This document shows positions 7,240 to 17,294 of a stretch of 44,952 nt of DNA, in pieces; the first letter of the stretch is position 1; each line of letters starts with the position of its first letter. Position numbers and translations under genes: made by a program. The stretch lies in the NCBI GenBank assembly GCA_020057085.1, contig JAGVGO010000112.1:1-44952 (forward strand), written 5' to 3'. This DNA is from Planctomycetota bacterium. GTDB lineage: Bacteria; Planctomycetota; Uabimicrobiia; Uabimicrobiales; JABWCH01. Below the pieces are notes generated by a model, which worked only from the letters and a program-made list of their open reading frames with translations, ran no database searches and had not been told where the DNA came from.

Positions 7240-10089
7240 CTACTCTTTTTGCAGATTTTTGTGCCGTTCCTTGAATTCTTCGAGGCGGGCGCGGTCGCGT
7301 TCTACCACCTCGGCTTTGGCCTTGCCAGTATAATTGGGATTGGCCAATTTGTTTTCGAGTTGTTTGATCTGTTCCTCGATTTTGGCGACATCTTTGGCAA
7401 TGCGGGTTTTCTCCGCATCGAGGTCAATGAGCCCGGTGAGCGGCAGATAGAGCGTAATGTTCTGCACCATGCGCACGGCACTGTGCGGCGGTTTGGCGAC
7501 ATCAGGCGTCGCCGCAATTTCTTCCACTTTGGTCAGTTTCTTGATGCCTTCGAACAAAGGTTGCAAAACGTCAAGTTGCTCGGCATTGGCGGCTGTCAGA
7601 ATCACCTTGGGAATCTTCTGCCCCTCGCGGATGCCTTTTTGCTCGGCGCGGATATTGTTGATGGCTGAAGTTACACCGCGCGCCAGCTCCATCACCGACA
7701 CAGCCTGCGCATCGCAGGCATAAGATTTTGCCTCGGGCCAGGCGGCGACAATGCAATTCTCGCTCTTTTCTTCAAGGCCTGCCGCGTTGAGAAGTGGCAG
7801 CAAGGTGTGCCACAACTCTTCGCTCAGGTGCGGCATGATCGGGTGGAGCAGCCGCAAAAACACATGCAAAGCTTTGAGTAACGTGGTCTGTGCATATTGT
7901 TTACTCTTTTTGCCATCGTTCTCCCACAGCCGCAGCTTGACTATTTCAAGATACCAGGAGCAGAGGTCATCCCAGAAGAAACGGTAAAGTATTTCGCAGG
8001 CCTCGCCGAGGCGATACGCATCGAGCATTTCGCTCACCCCTTTGACTGCGTGGTGCAAGCGGTCGGTGAGCCAGATGTCTTCGAGGTGCGGGCTATTTTT
8101 CTTGACGATCTTGGCCTCCTGGCAATTGGCGAAAATCACGCCATGACATGCCTGCCAGATCTTGTTGCAAAAACGTCTGCCTTCCTCCAGCACCGGCAGG
8201 CTCACATCGTATTCTTTGTCGGGCCGCAGGCTGCGCTGCACGATCAGACGGATGTCCTGGACATCTCCGGAAGCCATCGTCATAAGCCCGTAGCGCAAAG
8301 CATCACAGCCGTAGGATGGATAATGCTCAATGCGGTCGGCCGGAATGTCACCGAATGCATCCTTGCCCTGGATATGGTCACTGCCGCCGACGATCAACTT
8401 GAGCGGATCAACACCGTTGCCTCGCGTTTTCGACATGATATCGCCGCGTTCGTCCTGGACGGTGGGATTGATGAGTACATGGGCAAATGGTCTCAGACCA
8501 CGGAACTTCATGCCCATCATCACCATGCGCGCCACCCAAAGGGCAATGATGTCGCGGGCGGTCACGAGTACCTGCGTCGGATAGTAGTATTTGAGATCCT
8601 GCGTCTCTTCCGGCCAACCTAACGTGCTGAGCGGCCACAGTTGCGAAGAGAACCAGGTGTCGAGTACATCGGGGTCCTGCACCAGTTTTTTGTTGCCGCA
8701 CTGCGGACACGCTTCGGGGCAGGCGTTGCGACTGCTCGTCTGCGGCAGAATCGGCTGCGCCGTCTCCGGCACGAGATTCGGTTCGCCGCGTTCGTCGAGG
8801 ACGATGCCCGGATAGCATTTGGTACAGTACCAGATCGGGATGCGATGTCCCCACCAGATTTGGCGCGAAATGCACCAGTCGGGCGTCTGATCGAGCCAGC
8901 GCAGATAATCTTCGGCGCGTTTTTTTGGGAAAAACGTCACTTCGCCGTCCAAGACAGCTTTGCGTGCCAGCGCCACGAGCGGCTCCATCCTGACGAACCA
9001 CTGGTTCGACAGATATGGCTCGACAATGTCGTGACTGCGGTAGCAATGCGCCACATCATGCTGCAATTTGTGGGTCTTGCCGAGCAAATTTTGCGCCTTC
9101 AGGTCTGCCAGCACTTTGGCACGCGCCGCCGCCGCACTCATACCGCGGTATGGGCCGGCATTGTCGTTCAAACTGCCGTCGTCGTTCAGGATGTTGATCA
9201 TCGGCAGATGATTGCGCTGGCCGCAGGCATAGTCATTGGGATCGTGTGCCGGTGTCACCTTGACGGCGCCGGTCCCCTTCTTGGGGTCGGCCAGAATGTC
9301 GTCAGCGATGATGGGAATTGGACGGTTGAGTAACGGCAATAGGCAGCGTTTGCCGATCCACTTCTGGTAGCGCACATCTTGTGAATTCACAGCCACAGCA
9401 GTGTCGCCAAGCATCGTTTCCGGACGGGTGGTGGCCACAGTGATGAATTCGTCGCTTTGCCCTTCGAGCGGATAGCGGATTTCCCAGAAATTGGCGTCAA
9501 CCGTTTCATACACCAGCTCGTCGTTGGAAAGCGCGGTGCGGCAGCCCGGGCACCAATTGATGAGGCGTTTGCCACGGTAGACGAGTTTTTCCGCAAACAG
9601 CTCGAGAAAGACATAGCGCACCGCATACGACAGCCAATCGTCCATTGTGAAACGGGTACGCTGCCAGTCGCACGAGCAGCCAAGCCGCTTGAGCTGGCCG
9701 ATGATGCGATTGCCATAAAGCTCTTTCCATTGCCAGATTTTTGCGAGCAAGGCTTCACGGCCTATGTCATGGCGGCTCTTGCCTTCCTCCTGGCGCAACC
9801 TTTTTTCCACCACCGACTGGGTGGCAATGCCGGCATGGTCGGTGCCGGGAACCCAGCAAGCATTGTAGCCGCCCATGCGATGATAGCGGATGAGCACATC
9901 CTGGATCACGTTGTTCACCGCGTGCCCCATGTGCAGCGCACCCGTGACGTTGGGCGGCGGAATGACGATGGTGTAACTCGGCCGGTTGTCTGGCTCACTG
10001 TGAAAACATTGGTGTTCTTCCCAATACTGGTACCACTTGGCTTCGATCTCCAGCGCGGAGAACGCCTGTGGTTTCCTGGGTTCGGTCAT
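7240..10089 (-). CDS. valS: Valyl-tRNA synthetase
   Basis: HMGHAVNNVIQDVLIRYHRMGG, PGTDHAGIATQ, WCISRQIWWGHRIPIWYC, MSKTRGNGVDPL and C-terminal coiled coil (LEEFKERHKNLQ). Confidence 0.97.
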   Translation of the reverse strand: MTEPRKPQAFSALEIEAKWYQYWEEHQCFHSEPDNRPSYTIVIPPPNVTGALHMGHAVNNVIQDVLIRYHRMGGYNACWVPGTDHAGIATQSVVEKRLRQEEGKSRHDIGREALLAKIWQWKELYGNRIIGQLKRLGCSCDWQRTRFTMDDWLSYAVRYVFLELFAEKLVYRGKRLINWCPGCRTALSNDELVYETVDANFWEIRYPLEGQSDEFITVATTRPETMLGDTAVAVNSQDVRYQKWIGKRCLLPLLNRPIPIIADDILADPKKGTGAVKVTPAHDPNDYACGQRNHLPMINILNDDGSLNDNAGPYRGMSAAAARAKVLADLKAQNLLGKTHKLQHDVAHCYRSHDIVEPYLSNQWFVRMEPLVALARKAVLDGEVTFFPKKRAEDYLRWLDQTPDWCISRQIWWGHRIPIWYCTKCYPGIVLDERGEPNLVPETAQPILPQTSSRNACPEACPQCGNKKLVQDPDVLDTWFSSQLWPLSTLGWPEETQDLKYYYPTQVLVTARDIIALWVARMVMMGMKFRGLRPFAHVLINPTVQDERGDIMSKTRGNGVDPLKLIVGGSDHIQGKDAFGDIPADRIEHYPSYGCDALRYGLMTMASGDVQDIRLIVQRSLRPDKEYDVSLPVLEEGRRFCNKIWQACHGVIFANCQEAKIVKKNSPHLEDIWLTDRLHHAVKGVSEMLDAYRLGEACEILYRFFWDDLCSWYLEIVKLRLWENDGKKSKQYAQTTLLKALHVFLRLLHPIMPHLSEELWHTLLPLLNAAGLEEKSENCIVAAWPEAKSYACDAQAVSVMELARGVTSAINNIRAEQKGIREGQKIPKVILTAANAEQLDVLQPLFEGIKKLTKVEEIAATPDVAKPPHSAVRMVQNITLYLPLTGLIDLDAEKTRIAKDVAKIEEQIKQLENKLANPNYTGKAKAEVVERDRARLEEFKERHKNLQKE

Positions 10090-10205
10090 TGCATACTGCC
10101 TTTCAAAAGATGGACAAAAATCGAAATTTCGCCGAACTTGTGTAACAGCTCTGGTGACTTATTCTACAGCAAAGCCGTTGCCGAAGCAACAAGGAATATT
10201 GACAC

Positions 10206-12587
10206 TCATGACGAAAGCCGCCGTAAAACGATAACCGCCAACGCTGCACTCCAACTCATCAGCGAAATATACCAACCGATTTGGAACGATACTGGCTTAT
10301 AGAAAAATCGTACCTGGTGTTTGCCTGCCGGAATCTGGACCGCTCGAAAGAGAATGTTGGCCGGGTAGATTTTCGTTGCGTGCCCGCTGACTTCGCATTG
10401 CCAGCCAGGATAAAAAGCGTCGGTAAGTACCAGCCACCGTGCCTGTTGCGTCTGCGCTTCGATAATCACCTCTGCGGGACGATAGGCGATGATTTTCGCA
10501 CTGGTTTGGCTGGAAGAGGCATATTCCTGAAACGATGGCGGAAACCCTTCGATGTAGGCAGTGTTTTCAAAAAAGAGCGGATTTTGTATCTGGTTCATGC
10601 TTTCAGACAGGTCCGGAACATAGGCAACACAGGGCGGAAACCAGACCCGGTCCAAGCAATTGGGATTTTCGCATACTCGATATTCGTCGTAGCGCGAGAG
10701 TATTGGGTAGTTCATACCATATTGTTGATACAGTTGTTCATCGAAAACCATGTACCTGGTGCTGGAAAAATATAGCATGCGGAAAGGAAATCCCACCGTA
10801 TCCAACTGTTGCCACCGAGAAAGTATGGCAGCGTCGTAGCCGGAACTTTGGAAATAACCCAGAGCGGCAGTACGAGTACCAAATCCACTGTACAGAAACA
10901 AGTCTTGGTCATCTTGAACGAATCTTTCTTGCTCATTCACTTGGAACAAGCTGAAAACCGTATGATATCGCGTCAGAGGATCTGTAATTGTCTTTCCGAG
11001 CCAGGATGTTTCCAGATACCGTTTTTGTGGCATAGTAGGTGACAGATGCCACCCTTCCCGAATCATGGGAACTGCCAAAAATAAAATTGCTGTCATCCCC
11101 CAGATTTTTTTGGCATGGCAATAGTTCGAGGTGATACACCACCATAAAATCACGACCAGGAGTCCGGCAAGACCGCCATGCCAAACGATTCGCCACAGAG
11201 CGTCCGGGGCAAAAGAGACCGGAATCTGTACTTGATCTGCCGCCAAGCGTATAGAAATGAGTCGCGGATTTTTGGCTACCCATCCTGGCAATAAATAAAG
11301 TAAGAGATAGGCGAGTAACAAGATTCCTGATCCAATGAGTATCCGCCGGCGATATTGTCCAGCCGATCCCAAAAGTTGGGAAAAATTCCAAGCCGCCAGA
11401 GCGGACATCGCAAAAGCGGCCAAAATGAAATATTTCATGGGATAGCGAAATTTTTCCACAAGGGGCACATAGTTCCAAAGCCAGTAAAACAACGGTGTAT
11501 AGAAGCCCATTGCTATCAGAGTAAAGAACGTCACTACTGCGTATAAAAACCATTTTAACCGTGTCACGGGTAAAAACAGGCCGGCTGCGCATAACACCAA
11601 GATGACCGTACCTGAAAAAATACTGGGGAAAAAAGGGATGTCGGGGGCAGTAGGGTGATCTATTATGCTAGTCCCGGTTGCCGAAAAATGAATACTTCGG
11701 AGGGTATTGCCAATCCAGCCGTACCATCGTTCAGTGGGATACCCTTGTAATGCCGGACACAAAATCTGTAGCAACTGGACCGGAGAAAGACTCCAGGAGG
11801 AAGCTTCTGTGTAATCAATACGGGTGTGACGTGTAGATTCGCGCATGAGTTCCCAGGTAGGCAGTATCTGCACGGCAGTCAGCAAGGCCACCATACCTAC
11901 CAAAGTTCCTGACCATATGGCCGACCGCAGCCAAAGCTTGCTATTCTTCGGCAAACCGGTGGCGATAAAAAAATAAGGAATCAAGAGCACACTGGTACAG
12001 AGAAACGTGAGTGGATCACCACTAAATAGCTGACAGGCCAAAGTCATGGCGGAACCTAGAAGCCAGACCCAGGAGTGTCGAGTGACGGCGATGTGAAAAA
12101 CCGCGAAGACCGTGGGAATCCAGGTAAAAGATGTCAGATAAGGCAGATTGCTGATGTTCGAGATATACGTTCCCCCGAACATAAAGCCGATGCCACCCAC
12201 CAAGGCGGCGATTTTTTCTAGCTTCCACAGCCGCAGTAGCCAATACATGCTTGCTCCTGCCAGATAGACATGAGCCATGAGAAACATTTTCAATCCCAGA
12301 TGAAACGGCAGTACAAGAAATAGCAGATTGAGTGGATTGAAACTGGCCATAACGATGTTGGCCATATAGGGAACCCCACAATATTTGTAAGGGTTCCACA
12401 ATAAGAAATGGCCCTGTTGCAAAGCATCGACAAACAGCTTCTTATCACCATAATAAAACATGGAAAAATCGCGGTACCAATACATTTGGTCGGTAAAGAG
12501 TACTGGCGCGAAGAAGATCGATGCCAGGACGAATAACAGGTAATGAGGATAATAATTTTGCAGATGGTCGGTTATTTTTTTGTTCAT
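10206..12587 (-). CDS. YfhO-like multi-pass membrane protein
   Basis: 793 aa, many hydrophobic helices, C-terminal soluble region with AEVIIEAQTQQARWLVLTDAFYPGWQCEV typical of YfhO-family proteins. Confidence 0.75.
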   Translation of the reverse strand: MNKKITDHLQNYYPHYLLFVLASIFFAPVLFTDQMYWYRDFSMFYYGDKKLFVDALQQGHFLLWNPYKYCGVPYMANIVMASFNPLNLLFLVLPFHLGLKMFLMAHVYLAGASMYWLLRLWKLEKIAALVGGIGFMFGGTYISNISNLPYLTSFTWIPTVFAVFHIAVTRHSWVWLLGSAMTLACQLFSGDPLTFLCTSVLLIPYFFIATGLPKNSKLWLRSAIWSGTLVGMVALLTAVQILPTWELMRESTRHTRIDYTEASSWSLSPVQLLQILCPALQGYPTERWYGWIGNTLRSIHFSATGTSIIDHPTAPDIPFFPSIFSGTVILVLCAAGLFLPVTRLKWFLYAVVTFFTLIAMGFYTPLFYWLWNYVPLVEKFRYPMKYFILAAFAMSALAAWNFSQLLGSAGQYRRRILIGSGILLLAYLLLYLLPGWVAKNPRLISIRLAADQVQIPVSFAPDALWRIVWHGGLAGLLVVILWWCITSNYCHAKKIWGMTAILFLAVPMIREGWHLSPTMPQKRYLETSWLGKTITDPLTRYHTVFSLFQVNEQERFVQDDQDLFLYSGFGTRTAALGYFQSSGYDAAILSRWQQLDTVGFPFRMLYFSSTRYMVFDEQLYQQYGMNYPILSRYDEYRVCENPNCLDRVWFPPCVAYVPDLSESMNQIQNPLFFENTAYIEGFPPSFQEYASSSQTSAKIIAYRPAEVIIEAQTQQARWLVLTDAFYPGWQCEVSGHATKIYPANILFRAVQIPAGKHQVRFFYKPVSFQIGWYISLMSWSAALAVIVLRRLSS

Positions 12588-12706
12588 GGTTGTTTGCTAA
12601 AACGGTTGGGAAATTCGCTAGTCCCAAAGCAAGCGAATAGGGGAAAAAAGACCAAAGTTTGTAATACCCAAGGTTGTTTCAGCTACCGCCGCAATAGGCA
12701 CGGTAA

Positions 12707-13702
12707 TTATTTGCGCCGCAGTAAGATATACAATCTGAGATAAATGAGTTCCCACAACAGGCGTGGTGCAACATTGCAGGCGATCATAGCACGTGCCTGT
12801 TCGCTCAAAAATTCGATCAGTTGCCAGATGACAGTAGGATTGCACAGTTGTGCCAGACGGTCTATCTGTGCTGCCATGTCACTATGCAACACCAGCGGGT
12901 TATTGGCTGCCGGCAGATTGGCATGTTGGCGCAGTAGTATATCTCGCCAAAAAGAAGCGAGATAATCGAAGAACACGAGTGAACGCTGACGCGCTTCTTC
13001 ACCTTCACCCATGAGATCACTCAATTCCTGTGCCGCCTCGATAGGATCGTGGTTGTCCAGAAACAAACCAAACATCTTGTTACGCAGCTGCCAACGATTT
13101 TGAAGCATGTCGAGGGCCTCTTCGATACTGGCTCCGTACAAGGCAGCCGCCACTCTGGCTTGACCTGGCTCTGCCCGATGGTCGCTCACTAACTTAGCGG
13201 CAATGTCGCTCACTTGTTCGCCGATCGGAAAAATCTGGCAACGCGACAACACAGTAGGGAGCACCGCATGTTCGTTTTCGGCAGTAAGCAAGAAAACGAC
13301 ATACGCCGGCGGCTCTTCCAGCGTTTTGAGAAGCGCATTGGCAGCCTCTTCACGCATACGGTGTACGTCTTCCAGAATAAAGACCCGGTAATTACCTTCC
13401 CATGGTTTCTGGTGGGCATCGCATGCAACATCGCGGATTTGCTCAATCGTGATGCCTTTTTTATCGCCGGCGCTGATGAACGATACGTCAGGATGACTGA
13501 GGGAAGCCACCTTGACACAACTGGCACAGTGTCCGCACGGGCTTTCCTCGCCCTTGTGCTGGCACAACAAGAGCGATGCCAGCTTGCGCGCCAGAGCCGT
13601 TTTGCCCAATCCCTGTGGCCCCAGCAGCAAAAAAGCATGGTAGAGGGAAAAACGATTATGACGGAAAAAAGCAAGCAGCCTCTCCGGCGTGAAATAAATC
13701 AT
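12707..13702 (-). CDS. holB: DNA polymerase III delta' subunit-like clamp-loader ATPase
   Basis: GPQGLGKTALARKLA, Cys4 CGHCASCVKVASLSHPDV, VFILEDVHRMREEAANALLKTLEEPPAYVVFLL; start moved to MIYFTPERL at 13702. Confidence 0.9.
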   Translation of the reverse strand: MIYFTPERLLAFFRHNRFSLYHAFLLLGPQGLGKTALARKLASLLLCQHKGEESPCGHCASCVKVASLSHPDVSFISAGDKKGITIEQIRDVACDAHQKPWEGNYRVFILEDVHRMREEAANALLKTLEEPPAYVVFLLTAENEHAVLPTVLSRCQIFPIGEQVSDIAAKLVSDHRAEPGQARVAAALYGASIEEALDMLQNRWQLRNKMFGLFLDNHDPIEAAQELSDLMGEGEEARQRSLVFFDYLASFWRDILLRQHANLPAANNPLVLHSDMAAQIDRLAQLCNPTVIWQLIEFLSEQARAMIACNVAPRLLWELIYLRLYILLRRK

Positions 13703-13709
13703 ATGGGTC

Positions 13710-14735
13710 CTATTCGTGGCACGAATACATGAGGTGCAACATCGTATCCGACTGTGAGATCGCTTCCCCAAAAGCATGGTTGGCATCCGTTTCGTGCCGG
13801 CTTTCGCTGCCGATGTTTCTATTTTGTTGCCATGGAGCACTACGAATTTTTTCCAGCAGTTTGTTAAACATCTCTGTATCAATTTCCGGCGGCATCTTTT
13901 CTTCATAGAAATGCTGCGATATTTCGTCCTGCGGCAGCAAAGCGGCATCTATGGCAAAAGAAGAAATCAAATCTTTGTGAGCTTTCTCATAGAGTTCCGG
14001 TGAGACGAACAATTCCAGGCAGTGCATCAGCTTCATATTGCCCGACTTCCATTCGAAAGGATCGAGCATGATTACATAGAGGCCGAGCTGGTTCGGAATG
14101 TTTTTTACCCAATCTTGTATAATGGTCTGTGCCCGGCTACGGCTGCGCTCACGTACCTCATTGCCGTGTCGGTCGGTAGAAGTGAGCTGCGAGGTGGCAT
14201 GAGCCATTTCTTCACGATTGCCCACTAGTGTATCGGAAGCCACCGTATAATCGTCGGTGCAGGAGGTGGTGCCGCTCATCACTGAAGTTTCGTGGATCGT
14301 ATGCCAGGTTTCTTCCTGCGTTTTGCGGGAGAAACGCAAGCTGGACGAAGTGACATCGCCGGGTTTATTGGAAAAGCTCTTGGATTGGTGTGGATTCCAA
14401 CGGCCATGCTGGATGCATTGCACGGGAATATCCATGGAGACTCCTTTGGAGAGTACGAAGCTGTGCAGCAATTGCCGGTTTTGCCCACCGCCGCGAATGA
14501 CGCTGCCGCGATACCCTAAAAAATTTTCCGTCGAATGGTTGACAACGGTTACACTGGGCACGCTGACATTCTGCCGTTCTTTGATTTCGACGGATTTATC
14601 GGCTAACCCTTCCCACAGGAAGCGACGCACTTCCACATTTTGTTTGTTAGTGCCAAGGACGGGAATGATATGTATTCCCGGATACTGTTTGGCAGATTCG
14701 ATGTGAGGTTTGACATCCGGTAAAGCAAATCCCAT
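13710..14735 (-). CDS. ARPP-1/DUF6569-like domain protein
   Basis: Conserved-looking GGGQNR...PVQCIQHGRWNP pattern recalled for the ARPP-1 family; family recall rather than search. Confidence 0.5.
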   Translation of the reverse strand: MGFALPDVKPHIESAKQYPGIHIIPVLGTNKQNVEVRRFLWEGLADKSVEIKERQNVSVPSVTVVNHSTENFLGYRGSVIRGGGQNRQLLHSFVLSKGVSMDIPVQCIQHGRWNPHQSKSFSNKPGDVTSSSLRFSRKTQEETWHTIHETSVMSGTTSCTDDYTVASDTLVGNREEMAHATSQLTSTDRHGNEVRERSRSRAQTIIQDWVKNIPNQLGLYVIMLDPFEWKSGNMKLMHCLELFVSPELYEKAHKDLISSFAIDAALLPQDEISQHFYEEKMPPEIDTEMFNKLLEKIRSAPWQQNRNIGSESRHETDANHAFGEAISQSDTMLHLMYSCHE

Positions 14736-14779
14736 ATTTCTATCCTATCCTTTCTCGATAGCGAAAGCCATCTCGATTA

Positions 14780-15640
14780 CTAAGCTTCTTGCTGTTTTTT
14801 ATGCATCAAAGCCTTAATTAAACGGTTGTTCTGCTGTATGCTGAGATACCCTTTTTGTACCAATACTTCTCCTAAGCGTGGCATTTTGCCGCTTTCTTTG
14901 AGATACCTCTCCTGCAACGCCAGACACTCCTGTACTTTTGCCTCGCTGACCAGCTTTTGCTCGATCACCACTTTGCCGAATTGAATATCTTTGTGGCGGA
15001 CTTTATAGGCATTGTGTTCCTGTAACAACTTGTCTACTTGCTCCTGTTGCAACAGTTTTTGTGCCACTAAAATATCGGTGAGGCTGCACGGCTGGTGATG
15101 CTGGATCTTTTCTTTCTGCAGCTCCAGCATCTGGCGAATCTGTGACGATGTCACGAGACGATTTTTGAGTGCCAGCCGACAGATATTGAGATCTTGCGCC
15201 TTTTTAATCAGCCTGCCTAGCGGCAGATGCGTCCCACCGGTAACCACCGGCGCGATCTGGGCATCTTCCACATCATCATCGTGCAGGGAAATATTCACCT
15301 GCTCACCCGTAATGTAGACTTTTCCTTGCTTTTCTCCCATATATTCGGCAAATTCAAGCAAAGTCTTGCCTACGCGCAAACGGTCTCCCACATGCAGAGA
15401 GGCGCTGTCTACCACAGCCTCGTTTAGCAGCACACCATTTGCCGAAAGCAGGTCTTCGACAATAAAATTGTCTTGTTCATGGTACAGGTTGCAATGGAGC
15501 GAGGAAACCAGTGGGTCCAGCAGGCGGAAATGACAGACGCTGGAACGTCCGAGCAGACGCTCCCCTTTGTCGCTCCACAAAAATACCTGTTCCAGATGCA
15601 GAGTAGGCCCCTCGACTACAGTCAACTGTCCTGTCTTCAT
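14780..15640 (-). CDS. FHA-domain protein with C-terminal helical repeats
   Basis: LLGRSSVCHFRLLDPLVSSLHCNLYHEQDNFIVEDLLSANGVLLNE is an FHA motif set; C-terminus has repeated (L)..KLV...Q..(L)..Q modules. Confidence 0.85.
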   Translation of the reverse strand: MKTGQLTVVEGPTLHLEQVFLWSDKGERLLGRSSVCHFRLLDPLVSSLHCNLYHEQDNFIVEDLLSANGVLLNEAVVDSASLHVGDRLRVGKTLLEFAEYMGEKQGKVYITGEQVNISLHDDDVEDAQIAPVVTGGTHLPLGRLIKKAQDLNICRLALKNRLVTSSQIRQMLELQKEKIQHHQPCSLTDILVAQKLLQQEQVDKLLQEHNAYKVRHKDIQFGKVVIEQKLVSEAKVQECLALQERYLKESGKMPRLGEVLVQKGYLSIQQNNRLIKALMHKKQQEA

Positions 15641-15651
15641 ATCATTTCCCT

Positions 15652-16053
15652 TTATTGGCGGTCTGTTGGTGGAAAATTTGTTTTTGGTTGCGCATGCCTG
15701 CTATCGCGTTTTGCTTTGAGCGACGGACTTCTGGTGGTAATCGCCTGTTTGTCCTGGTCGTGCATAAAACCAAGATAGGTTTGCCCGACACGAAAAATAG
15801 CACGAGGCGGTAATGGCGTACGCTCATGGATTTGTTTGTCGTTTATCCATGTGCCGTTGCTACTCATCATATCTTCAATGAAATAATCATTGCCTTCCTG
15901 GATAATGCGACAATGAAAATTGGCAACACCGGCATCGGACGCCAGGCAGATATCTGCCTCCTGCTTGCGACCGATGACAGTCGGTGATTTGGTCAGGAAA
16001 AATTCCTGGCCTTGCATTGGACCATCAATAACAATCAATTTCAAGATTGGCAC
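15652..16053 (-). CDS. FHA-domain protein
   Basis: PTVIGRKQEADICLASDAGVANFHCRIIQEGNDYFIEDMMSSNGTWIND. Confidence 0.9.
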   Translation of the reverse strand: MPILKLIVIDGPMQGQEFFLTKSPTVIGRKQEADICLASDAGVANFHCRIIQEGNDYFIEDMMSSNGTWINDKQIHERTPLPPRAIFRVGQTYLGFMHDQDKQAITTRSPSLKAKRDSRHAQPKTNFPPTDRQ

Positions 16054-16077
16054 CTTTCCCTAAATGAACATAAGAAA

Positions 16078-16216
16078 GGGCGTATCCAATAATTAGGGGG
16101 CATAGTAACTTTTTTGAAATAAGTACAAGCTTATAACGCCTATAACCTCTCCCCTGGCGGGAGAGGTTATACTCTACCCATAATTTTTCTATCCCCCCGA
16201 AGTGTTAGATACGCCC
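16078..16216. mobile_element. MITE-like element, copy 2 (139 bp)
   Basis: Imperfect terminal inverted repeats GGGCGTATCCAATAATTAGGGGGCATAG / revcomp GGGCGTATCTAACACTTCGGGGGGATAG; 9-bp direct repeat CATAAGAAA at 16069-16077 and 16217-16225; no ORF encoding a transposase. Confidence 0.85.
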
Positions 16217-16367
16217 CATAAGAAAATCTCTGACACTCGGCCCTTGTATCATACGATATTTGCGACGAATTTTCAATAATGAAATGGCGCAGGCAAGGCG
16301 TCTAGCTTCGGGCGCTTTGTCTGAAACTTCAGGTTTGGCCGAGATGGGGCTCGGCGTTCCCAGGGCA

Positions 16368-17294
16368 TCATTCACATATCCGGAGCGCCTGCGGCATGAT
16401 GGAAACATCAAGCGGCAAGCGGCCCACCAGCTCGCCGTCCATATCTATCCACACATTTTCGCTGTTGTCGCAACTTTCCGCCCGGATGCGTCTGGCGCGA
16501 CAGGAAGAGACCTTGGGCTGTGACAGATGTTTGCCCTGGCGCAGGTTGGGCAGATTGGTAAAGGCTTCCATGCGGCTGAGGTCCCCGAGTCTCACCACAT
16601 CAAAGTAGCCATCGCCCAGTTCGGCGTTGGGTGCAGGTTTCAGCCCGCCGCCGAAGAATTTGCCATTAGCGACGATAAAATTGTTGAGTCGTTCTGTACA
16701 CACAGGGCCATCATCCACTTGAAACGATACAAGCTGATTGCGGTAGGTGAGCAGGGTCGCGGCAATAGCCAAAAAAAAGGAAACCCTGCCACCGAAAAAT
16801 TTTGTCGTGCGGTTGACGCGGGCAACGACGGCACCACCGATGCCGAAATCCAAGATGTTGATGAAATGGCGTGTAGCTTTTTCGCCTTTGCATCCGATAA
16901 ATTGTGCCTGACCAACATCAATGGCGCGTATTTTTGGTTGCCTGAGGCGTTGCAGAGCCGGCATGATCTGTGTCGGCCAGTTCAGGCTGCGGCCAAAATC
17001 GGCACCCGTACCGAGGCACAGGATGGCAACAGCCGCCTGCGGCTTTACCGGCTGACCCGCGCAAAAAAAACCGTTCACCACCTCGTGCAGGGTACCGTCG
17101 CCGCCTACCGCGACCACGATGTCGGCGCCAAGCCTCAGTTCTTCCTGGGTGAGGGCGGCTGCATGTCCAGGCGACGTGGTGTGCCTCACACGGTAAGCGC
17201 CTGCAAAGAGTTGTTTGATCTCTCTTTCGATGCCTGGCCACTGTTTCCCGACGCGGCCACCTCCGGCTTTGGGGTTGACGATAAAAACGATCAT
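16368..17294 (-). CDS. Diacylglycerol kinase/YegS-type lipid kinase family protein
   Basis: IVFIVNPKAGGGRVGKQWP and VAVGGDGTLHEVVNGFF; start at 17294 (MIVFIVNP). Confidence 0.9.
   Translation of the reverse strand: MIVFIVNPKAGGGRVGKQWPGIEREIKQLFAGAYRVRHTTSPGHAAALTQEELRLGADIVVAVGGDGTLHEVVNGFFCAGQPVKPQAAVAILCLGTGADFGRSLNWPTQIMPALQRLRQPKIRAIDVGQAQFIGCKGEKATRHFINILDFGIGGAVVARVNRTTKFFGGRVSFFLAIAATLLTYRNQLVSFQVDDGPVCTERLNNFIVANGKFFGGGLKPAPNAELGDGYFDVVRLGDLSRMEAFTNLPNLRQGKHLSQPKVSSCRARRIRAESCDNSENVWIDMDGELVGRLPLDVSIMPQALRICE

Noticed and set aside
7897-10302. Plus-strand ORFs antisense to valS (7897-8622, 8641-9333, 9457-10302)
   Set aside because: Antisense to a clear valS; high-GC shadow ORFs with no recognisable motifs.
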